From: Candidatus Nanopelagicales bacterium | GTDB taxonomy: Bacteria; Actinomycetota; Actinomycetes; S36-B12; CAIYMF01 | Direction: 5' to 3' | DNA: 40,160 nucleotides | Assembly: GCA_017882705.1 (NCBI GenBank) | Contig: JADGOZ010000087.1 | Location: 1-40,160 of the forward strand | Shown: positions 15,003-23,677 of the stretch, one piece after another | Numbering within the stretch: position 1 is the first letter of the stretch | Layout: each line of letters begins with the position of its first letter | Program-made: the position numbers and the translations under genes | The notes under the pieces: generated by a model | Databases searched by the model: none | Told to the model about the DNA's origin: nothing | Seen by the model: the letters and a program-made list of their open reading frames with translations, nothing else

Positions 15003-15950
15003 TCAGACGAGGTTGGGGAGCAGGGCCACGGCGTTCTCGGCCGCTCCCCACAGCACGGCGAGCAGGATCGGCAGCCCGACGAGCCAGGTCTGCCAGCGCC
15101 CCCAGCGGTACCACGTCCAGACCAGCGCGATGCTCGCGACGACGACGAGCTGCAGCCACAGCATGAGCGCGAGCAGCGATGCGGTGTCTCGCCCCATCGG
15201 ACGCTCACCCTCGGGCACCGTGACCGGCCGACCCGCAGGCGTGGCCTGGGTCGCGCCGGTCAGTGTGGCGTCGACGAAGACCGTCGTGGTGGGCGCGAGA
15301 GTCCCCCGCCACCCCTCGCCCGCCGACGTGACGAGGACGAGCCGGCCCGTGCCGGCCCCGGGCGGCGCGGGAACCGGGTCGCCGGGACGACGCACGCCGT
15401 CGACGACGTAGCGGAACTCGCCCTGGCCCGTCGTGACCGTGATCGTGGCGCCAGGAGCCAGCTGGGAGGCCCTGGCGAACGGGGCCCCGAACATGACCGA
15501 GCGACCGTAGACGACCGAGACGCCTGCCTGGCCGGGCAGGACGGTGTCCCGGCGGTGACCCGGACCGTCCTGCATGGCCAGCGCCGAGGTGCCCTCGACC
15601 ACGACCGTCGACAGGCCGATCGACGGCGCGTCCAGGACGGCGACCGGCGTGCCGGGTGCGATGGCACCGCCGAGCGGGGCGGTCGCGGCCGCGAGCTGCT
15701 CCCGCAGGTGGTCATAGGCGAGCTTCTGCGAGCGGGCCTCCTGGACGCCGCTGAGCACCACGGCGAACAGGACGAGCCAGGCGGCCAGGAAGCCGACGGC
15801 CAGCGCCGCCCAGACGACCATGGCGCCGGTGGGGGTGAGCCGGCGCCGGCCACCTGCCCCGCCCCGGATCGGGGCGGGGCGGTCGGCGGCGTGCTTCCCC
15901 GACGCGACGGACTGGGGCGGGGCTGGCGGGATCACGACATGGGTCGTCAT
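15003..15950 (-). CDS. Sortase-fold membrane protein lacking the catalytic His and Cys
   Basis: 315 residues; ATG 15950 overlaps the previous stop by four bases (ATGA). One N-terminal membrane helix (about 42-67) is followed by a short helical region, a sortase-like domain (about 101-232) and two C-terminal helices (about 257-310). The domain follows class E-type sortases: VAVLDAPSIGLSTVVVEGTS, DGPGHRRDTVLPGQAGVSVV, YGRSVMFGAPF, APGATITVTTGQGEFRYVVD and RLVLVTSAGEGWR. In active enzymes the corresponding sites read AGHRxxYGAPF and LTLTTC. Here the catalytic His position is Arg150 and the Cys position is Ser209; an Arg (215) is still close by. No LPXTG substrate is encoded nearby. It is more likely a binding or scaffold protein than a transpeptidase. 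Confidence 0.78.
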   Translation of the reverse strand: MTTHVVIPPAPPQSVASGKHAADRPAPIRGGAGGRRRLTPTGAMVVWAALAVGFLAAWLVLFAVVLSGVQEARSQKLAYDHLREQLAAATAPLGGAIAPGTPVAVLDAPSIGLSTVVVEGTSALAMQDGPGHRRDTVLPGQAGVSVVYGRSVMFGAPFARASQLAPGATITVTTGQGEFRYVVDGVRRPGDPVPAPPGAGTGRLVLVTSAGEGWRGTLAPTTTVFVDATLTGATQATPAGRPVTVPEGERPMGRDTASLLALMLWLQLVVVASIALVWTWYRWGRWQTWLVGLPILLAVLWGAAENAVALLPNLV

Positions 15951-18679
15951 GCCGACTCCCTCGAGGTGAGCAGGGTGATCCCCGCGAGCAGCAGGCCGAG
16001 CGCGACGACGCCGAGCAGCCCGGGCAGCGCGACTCCGGCGATGCCGGCATCGATCGCAGGGGTCTTCGCAGCGACCGCGATGGTCGACGGCGACGTCGAG
16101 GACGGCGACGCAGTCGGCGAGGCCGAAGGCGTCGGGGCCGTGGATGACGCAGTGCTCACGGGCGTGGTCGTGCCCGAGCTGCCGGTCGCCGGGCTCGGCG
16201 TCGGTGTCGGGATCGGTGTCGGCGGCACGACGGCCGGAGCCACCAGCGGTGGGACCGTCCCGGACTGGTCGGACACCGCGACCGCGGCCCTGGAGGTGTA
16301 GTCGGCGAGCGCGCCGAGCCCGTTGGCCTTCGTCATGGGGAGGAATCCGCCGGGCAGCTTCCCGAGACCCTGGCCGGCCAGCTGGCCGGCGCGCGCGACG
16401 TAGGCGAGGAAGGCCGCGTAGCCCCGAGCGTCGCGCGCGGCGAGACCGGTGGTCGGGACGTCGGCGTAGACGACCATCGTCCCCGGGTAGGCGCCCGCGC
16501 CCGTGGGGTCGGACACGATCGTGTCGTAGGGCAGCTGCCAGTCGACGGGTGATGTCTTCGTCGTGAGCAGGTCGGCAGCCTTGCGCAGGCTGGAGCCGGT
16601 CGGCGCCACGAACGTGCGGCCCGTGGCATCCGTGAACTTCGCGCCGGAGCTTGCCGTGACCGTCGTCTGCAGCGCGGCCGAGTCGAGGCCGAAGCGGGCG
16701 GCGTCGCCGAGCGACGACAGGCCCAGCATGAAGCGGAACCCACCGCTCTGACGACCGAGCGGGTTCAGCTTCTCGCCGACCGTTGTGCCGGGGAAAGGCT
16801 GCACGCACACGACCTGGGAGTTGGCCAACGAGTACTGCATCGCCAGCGAGATCGTCGACAGACGCGACGACGGCGACGCGACGAGCGGCAGGTAGGGGAC
16901 CGGGGCGTCCGTGAGGCACGGGTTCGTGCCGGAGTCGTACAGCGCCTTCGGCTCGAAGCTGTCCAGCAGCGGCCACGAGTTCGTAGGAAGCGGGATCTTG
17001 AGGTAGTTCGGGTTGACCGTCATGCCCCACGGGTCCGGCGTCCCGTCGAGCCAGGCGCGCGCCTCGGGATCGGCGTTGATGTACGACGTGAGCGCGTAGA
17101 CCACGTCGGAGTCGCTCGAGATCGAGTAGATGGTCGACGCGCTGATGCCCGCGGACACACCCGTCTTGATGCCCGGGTTGAGCGCGATGAACTCAGGGTC
17201 GAGGGAGATGTCGAGCGGGTTGCTCGAGAGTGCTTGGTAGTCCTGCTGGATCACGGGGATGGCCGGGTAGGACTGGGTCAACAGCTTGGCCAGCAGACGC
17301 GGCGTCAGCTTGAGCTTGTCGTACCGGTCGCCATGCTCGTCGTCGATCGTGTAGGTGACGGCGAATCCGGTCACGGCGACGGGTGCATGCACCGTCGGCT
17401 TGGCGTAGCCGCCGTCACGGGCTTGGCTCGTGAACGCCGCCTCGATGGACGAGCTGCCGAGCAGGTTGCGCGCCTGCGGCTCGCCCGTCTGGATGTGCTT
17501 CACCGGGACAGCAGCGGTGTCCAGGCAGAACTTGGGGATCCAGGAGCTCGTCGCCTGGATGAGGACCTCAGATCCGTAGATGTCCGCGGAACTCCCCGTT
17601 GCAGTCGTGCTGCAGACGTTGAGTGACGTGGCCATCGTGATCGGGACGGAGATGCGGTTGCGCCAGTTAGAGGCGCTCCACCACAGCTCCCCGCTGACGG
17701 CATGGTCGTTGTCGCCGACTGCAGCCGGGATCAGCGCACCGGGCTTGAAGTGCCCGGTCTTCATGCACTCGGTGCTCGCATCGGTGGCGTCGGTACCCGT
17801 CGGGACGTCGGCCGCTGGCAGGCCGCTCGCGGTGACGTCGCACGCGATGCCCATGATGGGGATGGCCACGAGCGTGCACGGCACCGTTGCCGAGCAGCCG
17901 AGCGAGCCGTTGTTGATGGCGTCCCGGACGTCGAAACGCGCGAAGCCCGTGCCGTCGAGCCCGGTCACGGCGTAGGTCGTGTTGCTCGGCAGGGCCGTCG
18001 TGGAGTCGAGCTTCGAGGCCTCCGCCGGTATGCCGGCGCAGCCGAGCGGACCGCCGGGATAGACCTTGCCGTCAGCCCCGACGAAAGGCAGCCAGCGCTC
18101 CGCGGGCGGTTCGCTGAAGCACTGGGCAGGCCGCGGATTCGGAGTGCCCGGGTTGTGCGTGCGCTCGGCTGCTGTCGCATAGCGGTCCACCCTCCAGGCG
18201 GGGAAAGCCGGTGAGTAGGACGACGTGTAGCGCTCCACGGGAGTCCCGGTCCAGCAGGTCTCCGGTGAGATCCGCTTCGACGCCGCGACACTCGTCGAGT
18301 CGACCCCCCGACACTGCAGGAGGACCATCGGGTATTCCTGCTGGGCCGCGGCGCCCGAGTGCGGGTCGGCGAGGATGCCTCCGGTCGGGTGTGCTCCGGA
18401 CCAGGTCACGTCGATCCCCTGGCGATCTCGAAGGTCGGTCGTGACGCTGACCTTCAGGGTGACCGTGCGCTGGTCGACGGTCACGTCCTTGCCGTCGACG
18501 AGGTGCGTACGTGCCACGGTGAGCGTCTTGGAGAACGCTGGGGACGCCGGTGCCGCCTGAGGCGTCACGACACCCGCGGACCCGACGCTCGCCGAGGCTC
18601 CCGGAACGGTCCACGCTCCGAGGAGGAGCGCACTCGCGACCAGTGCGAGCCCGGTGACCGTGCGGCTGGGTCCCTTCAT
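15947..18679 (-). CDS. Large cysteine-rich membrane-anchored PstS-like protein
   Basis: 910 residues; ATG 18679 overlaps the pstS stop by four bases. It has a signal peptide (LALVASALLLGAWTVPGASA) and a large extracellular part with about twelve cysteines (for example LLQCRGVD, ETCWTG, QCFSEPP, VCSTTATG, KFCLDT), suggesting several disulfides. The centre resembles PstS: PVAVTGFAVTYTIDDEHG then LKLTPRLLAKLLTQSYPAIP matches the GVAxxYN...LKLxGPxLAxIF region of phosphate-binding proteins. Later LPYDTIVSDPTGAGAYPGTM resembles the YPL...Y block near the PstS C-terminus. A Pro/Thr/Ser linker of about 60 residues leads to a C-terminal membrane helix (LPGLLGVVALGLLLAGITLL). It is much longer than PstS (about 350-400), and the N-terminal 350 residues are unassigned. 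The role is probably binding or display at the surface. Confidence 0.72.
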   Translation of the reverse strand: MKGPSRTVTGLALVASALLLGAWTVPGASASVGSAGVVTPQAAPASPAFSKTLTVARTHLVDGKDVTVDQRTVTLKVSVTTDLRDRQGIDVTWSGAHPTGGILADPHSGAAAQQEYPMVLLQCRGVDSTSVAASKRISPETCWTGTPVERYTSSYSPAFPAWRVDRYATAAERTHNPGTPNPRPAQCFSEPPAERWLPFVGADGKVYPGGPLGCAGIPAEASKLDSTTALPSNTTYAVTGLDGTGFARFDVRDAINNGSLGCSATVPCTLVAIPIMGIACDVTASGLPAADVPTGTDATDASTECMKTGHFKPGALIPAAVGDNDHAVSGELWWSASNWRNRISVPITMATSLNVCSTTATGSSADIYGSEVLIQATSSWIPKFCLDTAAVPVKHIQTGEPQARNLLGSSSIEAAFTSQARDGGYAKPTVHAPVAVTGFAVTYTIDDEHGDRYDKLKLTPRLLAKLLTQSYPAIPVIQQDYQALSSNPLDISLDPEFIALNPGIKTGVSAGISASTIYSISSDSDVVYALTSYINADPEARAWLDGTPDPWGMTVNPNYLKIPLPTNSWPLLDSFEPKALYDSGTNPCLTDAPVPYLPLVASPSSRLSTISLAMQYSLANSQVVCVQPFPGTTVGEKLNPLGRQSGGFRFMLGLSSLGDAARFGLDSAALQTTVTASSGAKFTDATGRTFVAPTGSSLRKAADLLTTKTSPVDWQLPYDTIVSDPTGAGAYPGTMVVYADVPTTGLAARDARGYAAFLAYVARAGQLAGQGLGKLPGGFLPMTKANGLGALADYTSRAAVAVSDQSGTVPPLVAPAVVPPTPIPTPTPSPATGSSGTTTPVSTASSTAPTPSASPTASPSSTSPSTIAVAAKTPAIDAGIAGVALPGLLGVVALGLLLAGITLLTSRESA

Positions 18680-20382
18680 CGCGGATCGCCCCCCGGCGTC
18701 GACCTGAAGCGTCGGGCCAGGATCGGCGGCAGGAAGACGGCGAGCACGAGCAGACCGGTGACGATGGCGGGCAGGGCGCCGTTCGAGGCCACGCTGCGCA
18801 CGGCCGCGATCTCCGTCGCTGTCCCTTGCACGTCGGCCGACGTCGTGCTGCCGCCGGACGTCGTCACGACACCGGTCGTCGGATCGGTGGTTCCCGGACT
18901 GGGATTCGTGCCCGGAGTCACGCCGCCGGTCGCGCCCGCAGCTCCGGGAGTCCCGGACGCGCCGGACGTGCCGGACGACGTCGCACCGCCGGACGCTGCC
19001 GGTGTCGGCGCCTTGCCGTTGGTCGGGTTGGCGGTTCCCGAGTCGGTGTTCCCCGTGCACGGACCGGCGCCCGTCCTGTCACACGCCGGAGGCTTGGGGG
19101 CGATCTCGGAGAGGTAGTTGCGTGCCGGGTTCTTCGCGTCGAACGTCGGGTTGTTGCACTTCTTCACGTCGACGCTGGCGATGTCCACCTTGGGATCCGC
19201 GGCCTTGAGCTTCTTGGTCTGGTCGAAGCTGGCCTGCACCAGGTTGAGCGGCAGCGGCGAGTAGCCGATCGGGCCCATCTCCTTCTGGCCCTCGCACACC
19301 GCGTAGGTGAGGTAGTCGGCCAGCGTCTGACGCTTCGACGTCGTCATCTTCGGGTCGTTGGCGGCGGTCGGGATGATCATGTAGGAGTACGACGACAACG
19401 GGTATGTCCGCGGGTCGCCGTAGGTGTACACGCTGTCGAGGTTCTGCAGCAGGTACTTGTTCGGGTCGGTCTTGTCGAGGTTGAGCTTCGCCTGGGTCAG
19501 CGCGACCGCGACGTTGTACTGGTTGGGCAGCGTGTAGTAGCCACCACTGTTGAGGATCTTCGCGACCGGGTAGTTCTTGCCGAGGGCGTACGAGTACTCG
19601 TCGTAACCGATGGACCCGTTGCCGGACCCGGCGGCGATGAAGTTCATGACGCCGTCCGAGCCGTTCTGCGCGATGGCCGCGCCCTTGCGCGGGTAGTACT
19701 CGGTCAGCCCGCTCGCCCCGTTGAACGGACGCCAGACGGAGGGGTACACCGTGTCGAGGTAGCGGGTGAACTGCGCGGTGGACCCGGAGCCCTCGGAGTG
19801 CACCACCGGGATGATGGGGATCGACGGGAGCTTGCGGCCGTTGTTGTCGGCGGTGATCGCGGGGTCGTTCCAGTTCGTGATCTGGTTCGTGAAGATCTTG
19901 GCGAGCGTCGGGCCCGAGAGCCGCAGGTTGCGGACGAGCTGGCCGCCGACCGTGATGTGGTACGGGAAGCCGGTCCCGCCAGCCACGATCGGGAGGTAGG
20001 CGAACGCGCGGCCGAGCGAGTCGTCGACGTTCGTCGGGTCCTGCGGGTCGGCGCCCTGGAACCCGATGTCGGAGACGCCGAAATCCGTTGTCTTCTGGGC
20101 GAAGTCCTTGCGCCCCGTCGCAGATCCCGTCGCGGTGAACACGACCTGGAGGCCGCGGGTCTGCACGTCGGCGATCCACTGCGTGACGGCGTTGGAGCTC
20201 CAGCTCGAGCCGGACCCGTTGATGAGCGACCGGCTCGTCGAGGCCTCGGCCACCGGAGTCCCGATGGCAGCACCGAGGCCGACCAGGACCGCGGCCAGCG
20301 CGAGAGCGCGGGTGCGCCGCGACGGAGCGACGATCGGGCGCCGTGCGGGGCCGGTCGGCCCCGGGCGTGAATGGCGGTTCAT
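18676..20382 (-). CDS. pstS: Phosphate-type ABC transporter binding protein, C-terminally membrane-anchored
   Basis: 568 residues; ATG 20382 overlaps the pstA stop by four bases. A signal sequence (TRALALAAVLVGLGAAIGTP) precedes a PstS domain (about 50-420): INGSGSSWSSNAVTQWIADV, TDFGVSDIGFQG, LRLSGPTLAKIFTNQITNWN, VVHSEGSGSTAQFTRYL, GVMNFIA and SSYSYMIIPT. The SD after FGV is kept, but the RxDGSGT motif reads HSEGSGS, so the phosphate-contacting Arg is His or absent. A Gly/Thr/Ser linker of about 90 residues and a C-terminal membrane helix (LPAIVTGLLVLAVFLPPIL) with a basic tail replace the usual lipid anchor. It delivers ligand to PstCA. Phosphate is the expected ligand by context; the binding-site changes make this less certain. 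Confidence 0.88.
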   Translation of the reverse strand: MNRHSRPGPTGPARRPIVAPSRRTRALALAAVLVGLGAAIGTPVAEASTSRSLINGSGSSWSSNAVTQWIADVQTRGLQVVFTATGSATGRKDFAQKTTDFGVSDIGFQGADPQDPTNVDDSLGRAFAYLPIVAGGTGFPYHITVGGQLVRNLRLSGPTLAKIFTNQITNWNDPAITADNNGRKLPSIPIIPVVHSEGSGSTAQFTRYLDTVYPSVWRPFNGASGLTEYYPRKGAAIAQNGSDGVMNFIAAGSGNGSIGYDEYSYALGKNYPVAKILNSGGYYTLPNQYNVAVALTQAKLNLDKTDPNKYLLQNLDSVYTYGDPRTYPLSSYSYMIIPTAANDPKMTTSKRQTLADYLTYAVCEGQKEMGPIGYSPLPLNLVQASFDQTKKLKAADPKVDIASVDVKKCNNPTFDAKNPARNYLSEIAPKPPACDRTGAGPCTGNTDSGTANPTNGKAPTPAASGGATSSGTSGASGTPGAAGATGGVTPGTNPSPGTTDPTTGVVTTSGGSTTSADVQGTATEIAAVRSVASNGALPAIVTGLLVLAVFLPPILARRFRSTPGGDPR

Positions 20383-21578
20383 CGGGAGGGTCCCTTGTCT
20401 CGGGCGAGGAAGCGAGTGACGACGAAGAGGACGAGCACCATGATCAGGAGCAGCGTGGCGGCGCCGTAGCCGCGCGCCTGGATCGTGAGGCCGTCGGGGC
20501 GGCGCACGGCGTCATAGATGAAGAGCGGCAGCGAGTTCATCGGCTCGTTCGCCGGGTTCGCGTTGAAGAACGACGAGGCGCCGGAGACGATGAGGAGCGG
20601 GGCGGTCTCGCCGGCGATGCGGGCGATGCCGAGGATGAGTGACGTCGCGAGACCGGCCTTCGCCGTGGGGAGGACGACCCGGCGTACGGTCTGCCACTGC
20701 GAGGCGCCGAGAGCGAGGGACGCCTCACGCAGCCCGCCCGGCACGACGCGCAGCACCACCTCGGCGGAACGCGCGATGATCGGCATCATCGTGACGGCGA
20801 GGGCGAGGGCTGCGGCCACACCGCTCCGCTGCCAGCCGAGGGTGATGATGAGGAGGGCGTAGACGAACAGACCGGCGAGGATGTCGGGCAGCGCCGTCAT
20901 GGCCTCGACGACGGTCCGGACCGTGCGCGACAGGCGTCCGCCGACCTCGGTCATGTAGACCGCGGTGCCGACTCCGAGCGGGAGGGCGATCGCGGTGGCG
21001 ATGCCGACCTGGATCGCCGTACCCACGATGGCGTGCTTGATGCCTCCCTTGGTGAGCGGGTCGTTGAGGCCGACGCCCGCCATGTCCTCGGTGTAGAAGT
21101 TGAGGTGGATCAGGGCGGGCAGTCCCTGCAGGAAGATCCAGATGATCGTCCACGCGAGGGCGAAGCCCACGATCGCGGCACCGGAGGTGACGACTGCCTG
21201 CGCGATCCGATCGACCACCATGGGCCTCGGGTAGACCATCGAGGTCACGGCGGAGTAGATCACCAGGAAGGCGACGAACCAGCAGACGACGAAGCCGATG
21301 GTCCCGCTGAGCGGGAGGACCCGCTCGTAGAGCAGCCAGACGAGGGCCAGCGACCCGACGGCGGAGCCGATGAGCGACGCGTTGTCGTCGAGGCTGCGCT
21401 GGTGCAGGGGTCGTGCACGCGGCGTCTCCAGCGGCGCGTCCTGGTCGTCGAGCCCGAGCTCGGAACGCAGCTGCGGCACGATCTCGGCCGCCCCTGATGC
21501 GCGCTCGCCCGCGGCGTACTCCACACGCAGCGTCGGCATCGCCGCGCCGGAGGTCGGGGTGTCCATCACGTCGGTCAT
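20379..21578 (-). CDS. pstA: Phosphate ABC transporter permease PstA, N-terminally extended
   Basis: 399 residues; ATG 21578, nine bases after the pstC stop. The usual PstA (about 290 residues, six helices) corresponds to about 115-399: GAAIVGFALAWTIIWIFLQ, MTEVGGRLSRTVRTVVEAM, ALPDILAGLFVYALLI, then the EAA loop REASLALGASQWQTVRRVVL and GIARIAGETAPLLIVSGA. The first 110 residues are extra: a soluble acidic segment, then two more helices (LIGSAVGSLALVWLLYERVL and GFVVCWFVAFLVIYSAVTSM). The EAA motif, which contacts PstB, is intact. It forms the membrane channel with PstC. Stop and start codons overlap those of pstS, so the two genes are translationally coupled. Confidence 0.93.
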   Translation of the reverse strand: MTDVMDTPTSGAAMPTLRVEYAAGERASGAAEIVPQLRSELGLDDQDAPLETPRARPLHQRSLDDNASLIGSAVGSLALVWLLYERVLPLSGTIGFVVCWFVAFLVIYSAVTSMVYPRPMVVDRIAQAVVTSGAAIVGFALAWTIIWIFLQGLPALIHLNFYTEDMAGVGLNDPLTKGGIKHAIVGTAIQVGIATAIALPLGVGTAVYMTEVGGRLSRTVRTVVEAMTALPDILAGLFVYALLIITLGWQRSGVAAALALAVTMMPIIARSAEVVLRVVPGGLREASLALGASQWQTVRRVVLPTAKAGLATSLILGIARIAGETAPLLIVSGASSFFNANPANEPMNSLPLFIYDAVRRPDGLTIQARGYGAATLLLIMVLVLFVVTRFLARDKGPSR

Positions 21579-21588
21579 CTCGCGCGCC

Positions 21589-22602
21589 TCAGATCTCGGT
21601 CGCCGCGCCGCTGCGGCTGCGGTTGACGAAGATGGCCGCGACCGTGTTGATCGCGATGGTCATGGCGAACAGGATGAAACCGGCCGTGAGCAGCGCCGAG
21701 AGCTGCGTTGCGGTCGCCTCGCCGAAGCGTCCGGCGATGAGGGCGGAGAAGGTGTTCGTCCCCACGCTCAGGATGTTCCACTTGATGTCGAACGTCGGCG
21801 AGATGATCAGCAGCACGGCGATGGTCTCCCCGAGCGCCCGGCCGAGCGCCAGCATCGTGCCGCCGATGATGCCGCCGCGGCCGAAGGGCAGCACGACCGC
21901 GCGGACCATCCCCCACCGAGTGGACCCGAGAGCGAACGCAGCCTCACGCTCGCCGAGCGGGGCGAGGGCGAACACACCGCGCATGACGGCGCAGGCGAGC
22001 GGGATCACCATGAGCGACACGGCGAGACCGGCGATGAAGGCCGAGGCCGTGAAGGACGACTGCTGCCATGAGGCGGACGTCGCATCGGTGTCGACGTGGA
22101 AGATCGGGATCCACCCTAAGTACGTCGCGAGCCACCGGGACAGATGGATCGCATGCGGCTGCAGGACCATGAAGCCCCACAGCCCGTAGATGATGCTCGG
22201 GACGGCGGCCATCAGGTCGACGAGGGACACCAGTGACGACTTGAGCCGCGGCGGTGCGTACTCGCTGATGAACAGCGCGGTGAGCAGGGCCAGCGGGAAG
22301 CCGACCGCGAGCGCGACCAGCGCCACCTCGATGGTTCCGACGAACACCGCGGCGATGCCGACGGTGTTCGACCGCGGCTCCCACTGCGTCTCGGTGAAGA
22401 AGCTCAACCCGTACTTCTGCAGGGTCGGGACCGCCTGGAGGCCCAGGAAGATGCCGATCGCGCTCGTCAGGAGGAGGACGAAGAGGCCGATGACACGGAC
22501 GACGCCGCGGAAGGTGCGGTCCGCGGTCGGAAGACCGGGGTCGATGACCCGCGGTTCGGCCACATCCTGGAAGGCGGGAGGTCGCTCGTCGAGGACGGTC
22601 AT
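21589..22602 (-). CDS. pstC: Phosphate ABC transporter permease PstC
   Basis: 337 residues from ATG 22602, a normal PstC length. A cytoplasmic N-terminus of about 35 residues is followed by six helices: GLFVLLLTSAIGIFLGLQ, then the PstC-typical periplasmic segment LSFFTETQWEPRSNTVGIAA, and VALVALAVGFPLALLTALFI. The EAA loop is REAAFALGSTRWGMVRAVVL, followed by GRGGIIGGTMLALGRALGET; the LGRALGETIAV motif is diagnostic of PstC. It pairs with PstA to form the channel. It is second in the operon, 36 bases after pstB, and is followed closely by pstA. No truncation or frameshift is seen. Confidence 0.95.
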   Translation of the reverse strand: MTVLDERPPAFQDVAEPRVIDPGLPTADRTFRGVVRVIGLFVLLLTSAIGIFLGLQAVPTLQKYGLSFFTETQWEPRSNTVGIAAVFVGTIEVALVALAVGFPLALLTALFISEYAPPRLKSSLVSLVDLMAAVPSIIYGLWGFMVLQPHAIHLSRWLATYLGWIPIFHVDTDATSASWQQSSFTASAFIAGLAVSLMVIPLACAVMRGVFALAPLGEREAAFALGSTRWGMVRAVVLPFGRGGIIGGTMLALGRALGETIAVLLIISPTFDIKWNILSVGTNTFSALIAGRFGEATATQLSALLTAGFILFAMTIAINTVAAIFVNRSRSGAATEI

Positions 22603-22638
22603 GCGAGCACCGCGACCGACTCGCCCGGACGGACCTGC

Positions 22639-23484
22639 TCAGCCGAAGCGGCCATTGACGTAGTCCTCCGTCCGCGGGTCGGTGGGGCTGCCGAAGATGT
22701 CCTCTGTACGACCGGACTCGATGATCACTCCCGGGGTCCCCTGCTCGGCCAGGAAGAACGCGCACTGCTGAGAGACTCGGAACGCCTGCTGCATGTTGTG
22801 CGTGACGATCACGATCGTCACGTCGTCGCGGAGCTCCTCGATCGTCTGCTCCACGCGACGGGTCGACGTCGGGTCCAGCGCGGAGCAGGGCTCATCCATC
22901 AGCAGGACGTCCGGATCGACTGCGAGCGAACGCGCGATGCACAGTCGCTGCTGCTGACCACCGGAGAGGGCGCCACCGAGCGCATCGAGACGGTCCTTGA
23001 CCTCGTCCCAGATCCCGGCGCGACGCAGGCTCCGCTCGACGAGGTCGTCACGGTCGCCGCGCGAGATCCGGGTGCCCGTCAGCTTCAGCCCAGCAGTGAC
23101 GTTCTCGGCGATCGACATGGTCGGGAACGGATTGGGCTTCTGGAACACCATCCCGATCCGGCGCCGGGTGTCGGTGATCCGGTGCCCGGGCGAGTAGATG
23201 TCGTCGCCGTTGAGGCGCACCTCGCCGGCGAGCTTCGCCGCCGGCACCTGCTCGTGCATCCGGTTGAGGATGCGCAGGAAGGTGGACTTGCCGCAGCCGG
23301 AGGGACCGATCAGCGCGGTCACGGTGCGGCTCGGCATGGTGAGCGAGACGCGGTCGAGCACGCGGTTCGACCCGAACCAGGCGGTGATCGAGTCGGCCTC
23401 GAGCGTGGCTCCGTGCGACGCGCCCGCGGCGGCGTCCAGGGGTGTCGGCTCCGTGATCGACTCCAACGACGGGGAGATGGCCAC
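22639..23484 (-). CDS. pstB: Phosphate ABC transporter ATPase PstB
   Basis: 281 residues from GTG 23484 ([10 protein letters not shown]). I chose this start because GGAAGGA lies about nine bases upstream; the frame remains open 24 codons further without family sequence. Walker A is GPSGCGKST, the Q-loop VFQKPNPFP is typical of PstB, the signature is [16 protein letters not shown], Walker B is [13 protein letters not shown], and the switch His is in [28 protein letters not shown] and GDDIYSP are also PstB-like. It powers the PstCA channel in the cytoplasm. It is the first gene of the unit, giving the order B-C-A-S instead of the usual S-C-A-B, and no phoU follows. A PHO box lies about 145 bases upstream. 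Confidence 0.95.
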   Translation of the reverse strand: MAISPSLESITEPTPLDAAAGASHGATLEADSITAWFGSNRVLDRVSLTMPSRTVTALIGPSGCGKSTFLRILNRMHEQVPAAKLAGEVRLNGDDIYSPGHRITDTRRRIGMVFQKPNPFPTMSIAENVTAGLKLTGTRISRGDRDDLVERSLRRAGIWDEVKDRLDALGGALSGGQQQRLCIARSLAVDPDVLLMDEPCSALDPTSTRRVEQTIEELRDDVTIVIVTHNMQQAFRVSQQCAFFLAEQGTPGVIIESGRTEDIFGSPTDPRTEDYVNGRFG

Positions 23485-23627
23485 GCGGCTCGTTCCTTCC
23501 GGTAGGACTGGACCTGGAGCAGGTGGAGCCTGGGCGCCCGCACCGACCGGCCTCACGCCGGCACCCGGATCGTTGCCCAGCGTGAATGACCGGGATGAAC
23601 CCCGTTCTGAACCACGGACGTTGCTTC

Positions 23628-23645
23628 GGTGAACAACGGGGGAAC
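23628..23645 (-). promoter_or_regulatory. Candidate PHO box before pstB
   Basis: The minus strand reads GTTCCCCCGTTGTTCACC: repeats GTTCCCC and GTTCACC at an 11-base period. It lies 144 bases upstream of the GTG at 23484 and just past the stop of the preceding gene (23678). A looser pair of TGAAC elements (23596-23612 on the plus strand, spaced 12) lies between it and the gene. Its position before a pst operon makes a PhoP site the natural reading. Confidence 0.74.
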
Positions 23646-23677
23646 CGACCCGACGGGGTTCCCGGCGAGCTCGCGGG

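Noticed and set aside
15003..15950. Active class E sortase
   Set aside because: The His and Cys positions are Arg150 and Ser209, and no LPXTG-type substrate is found in the region.
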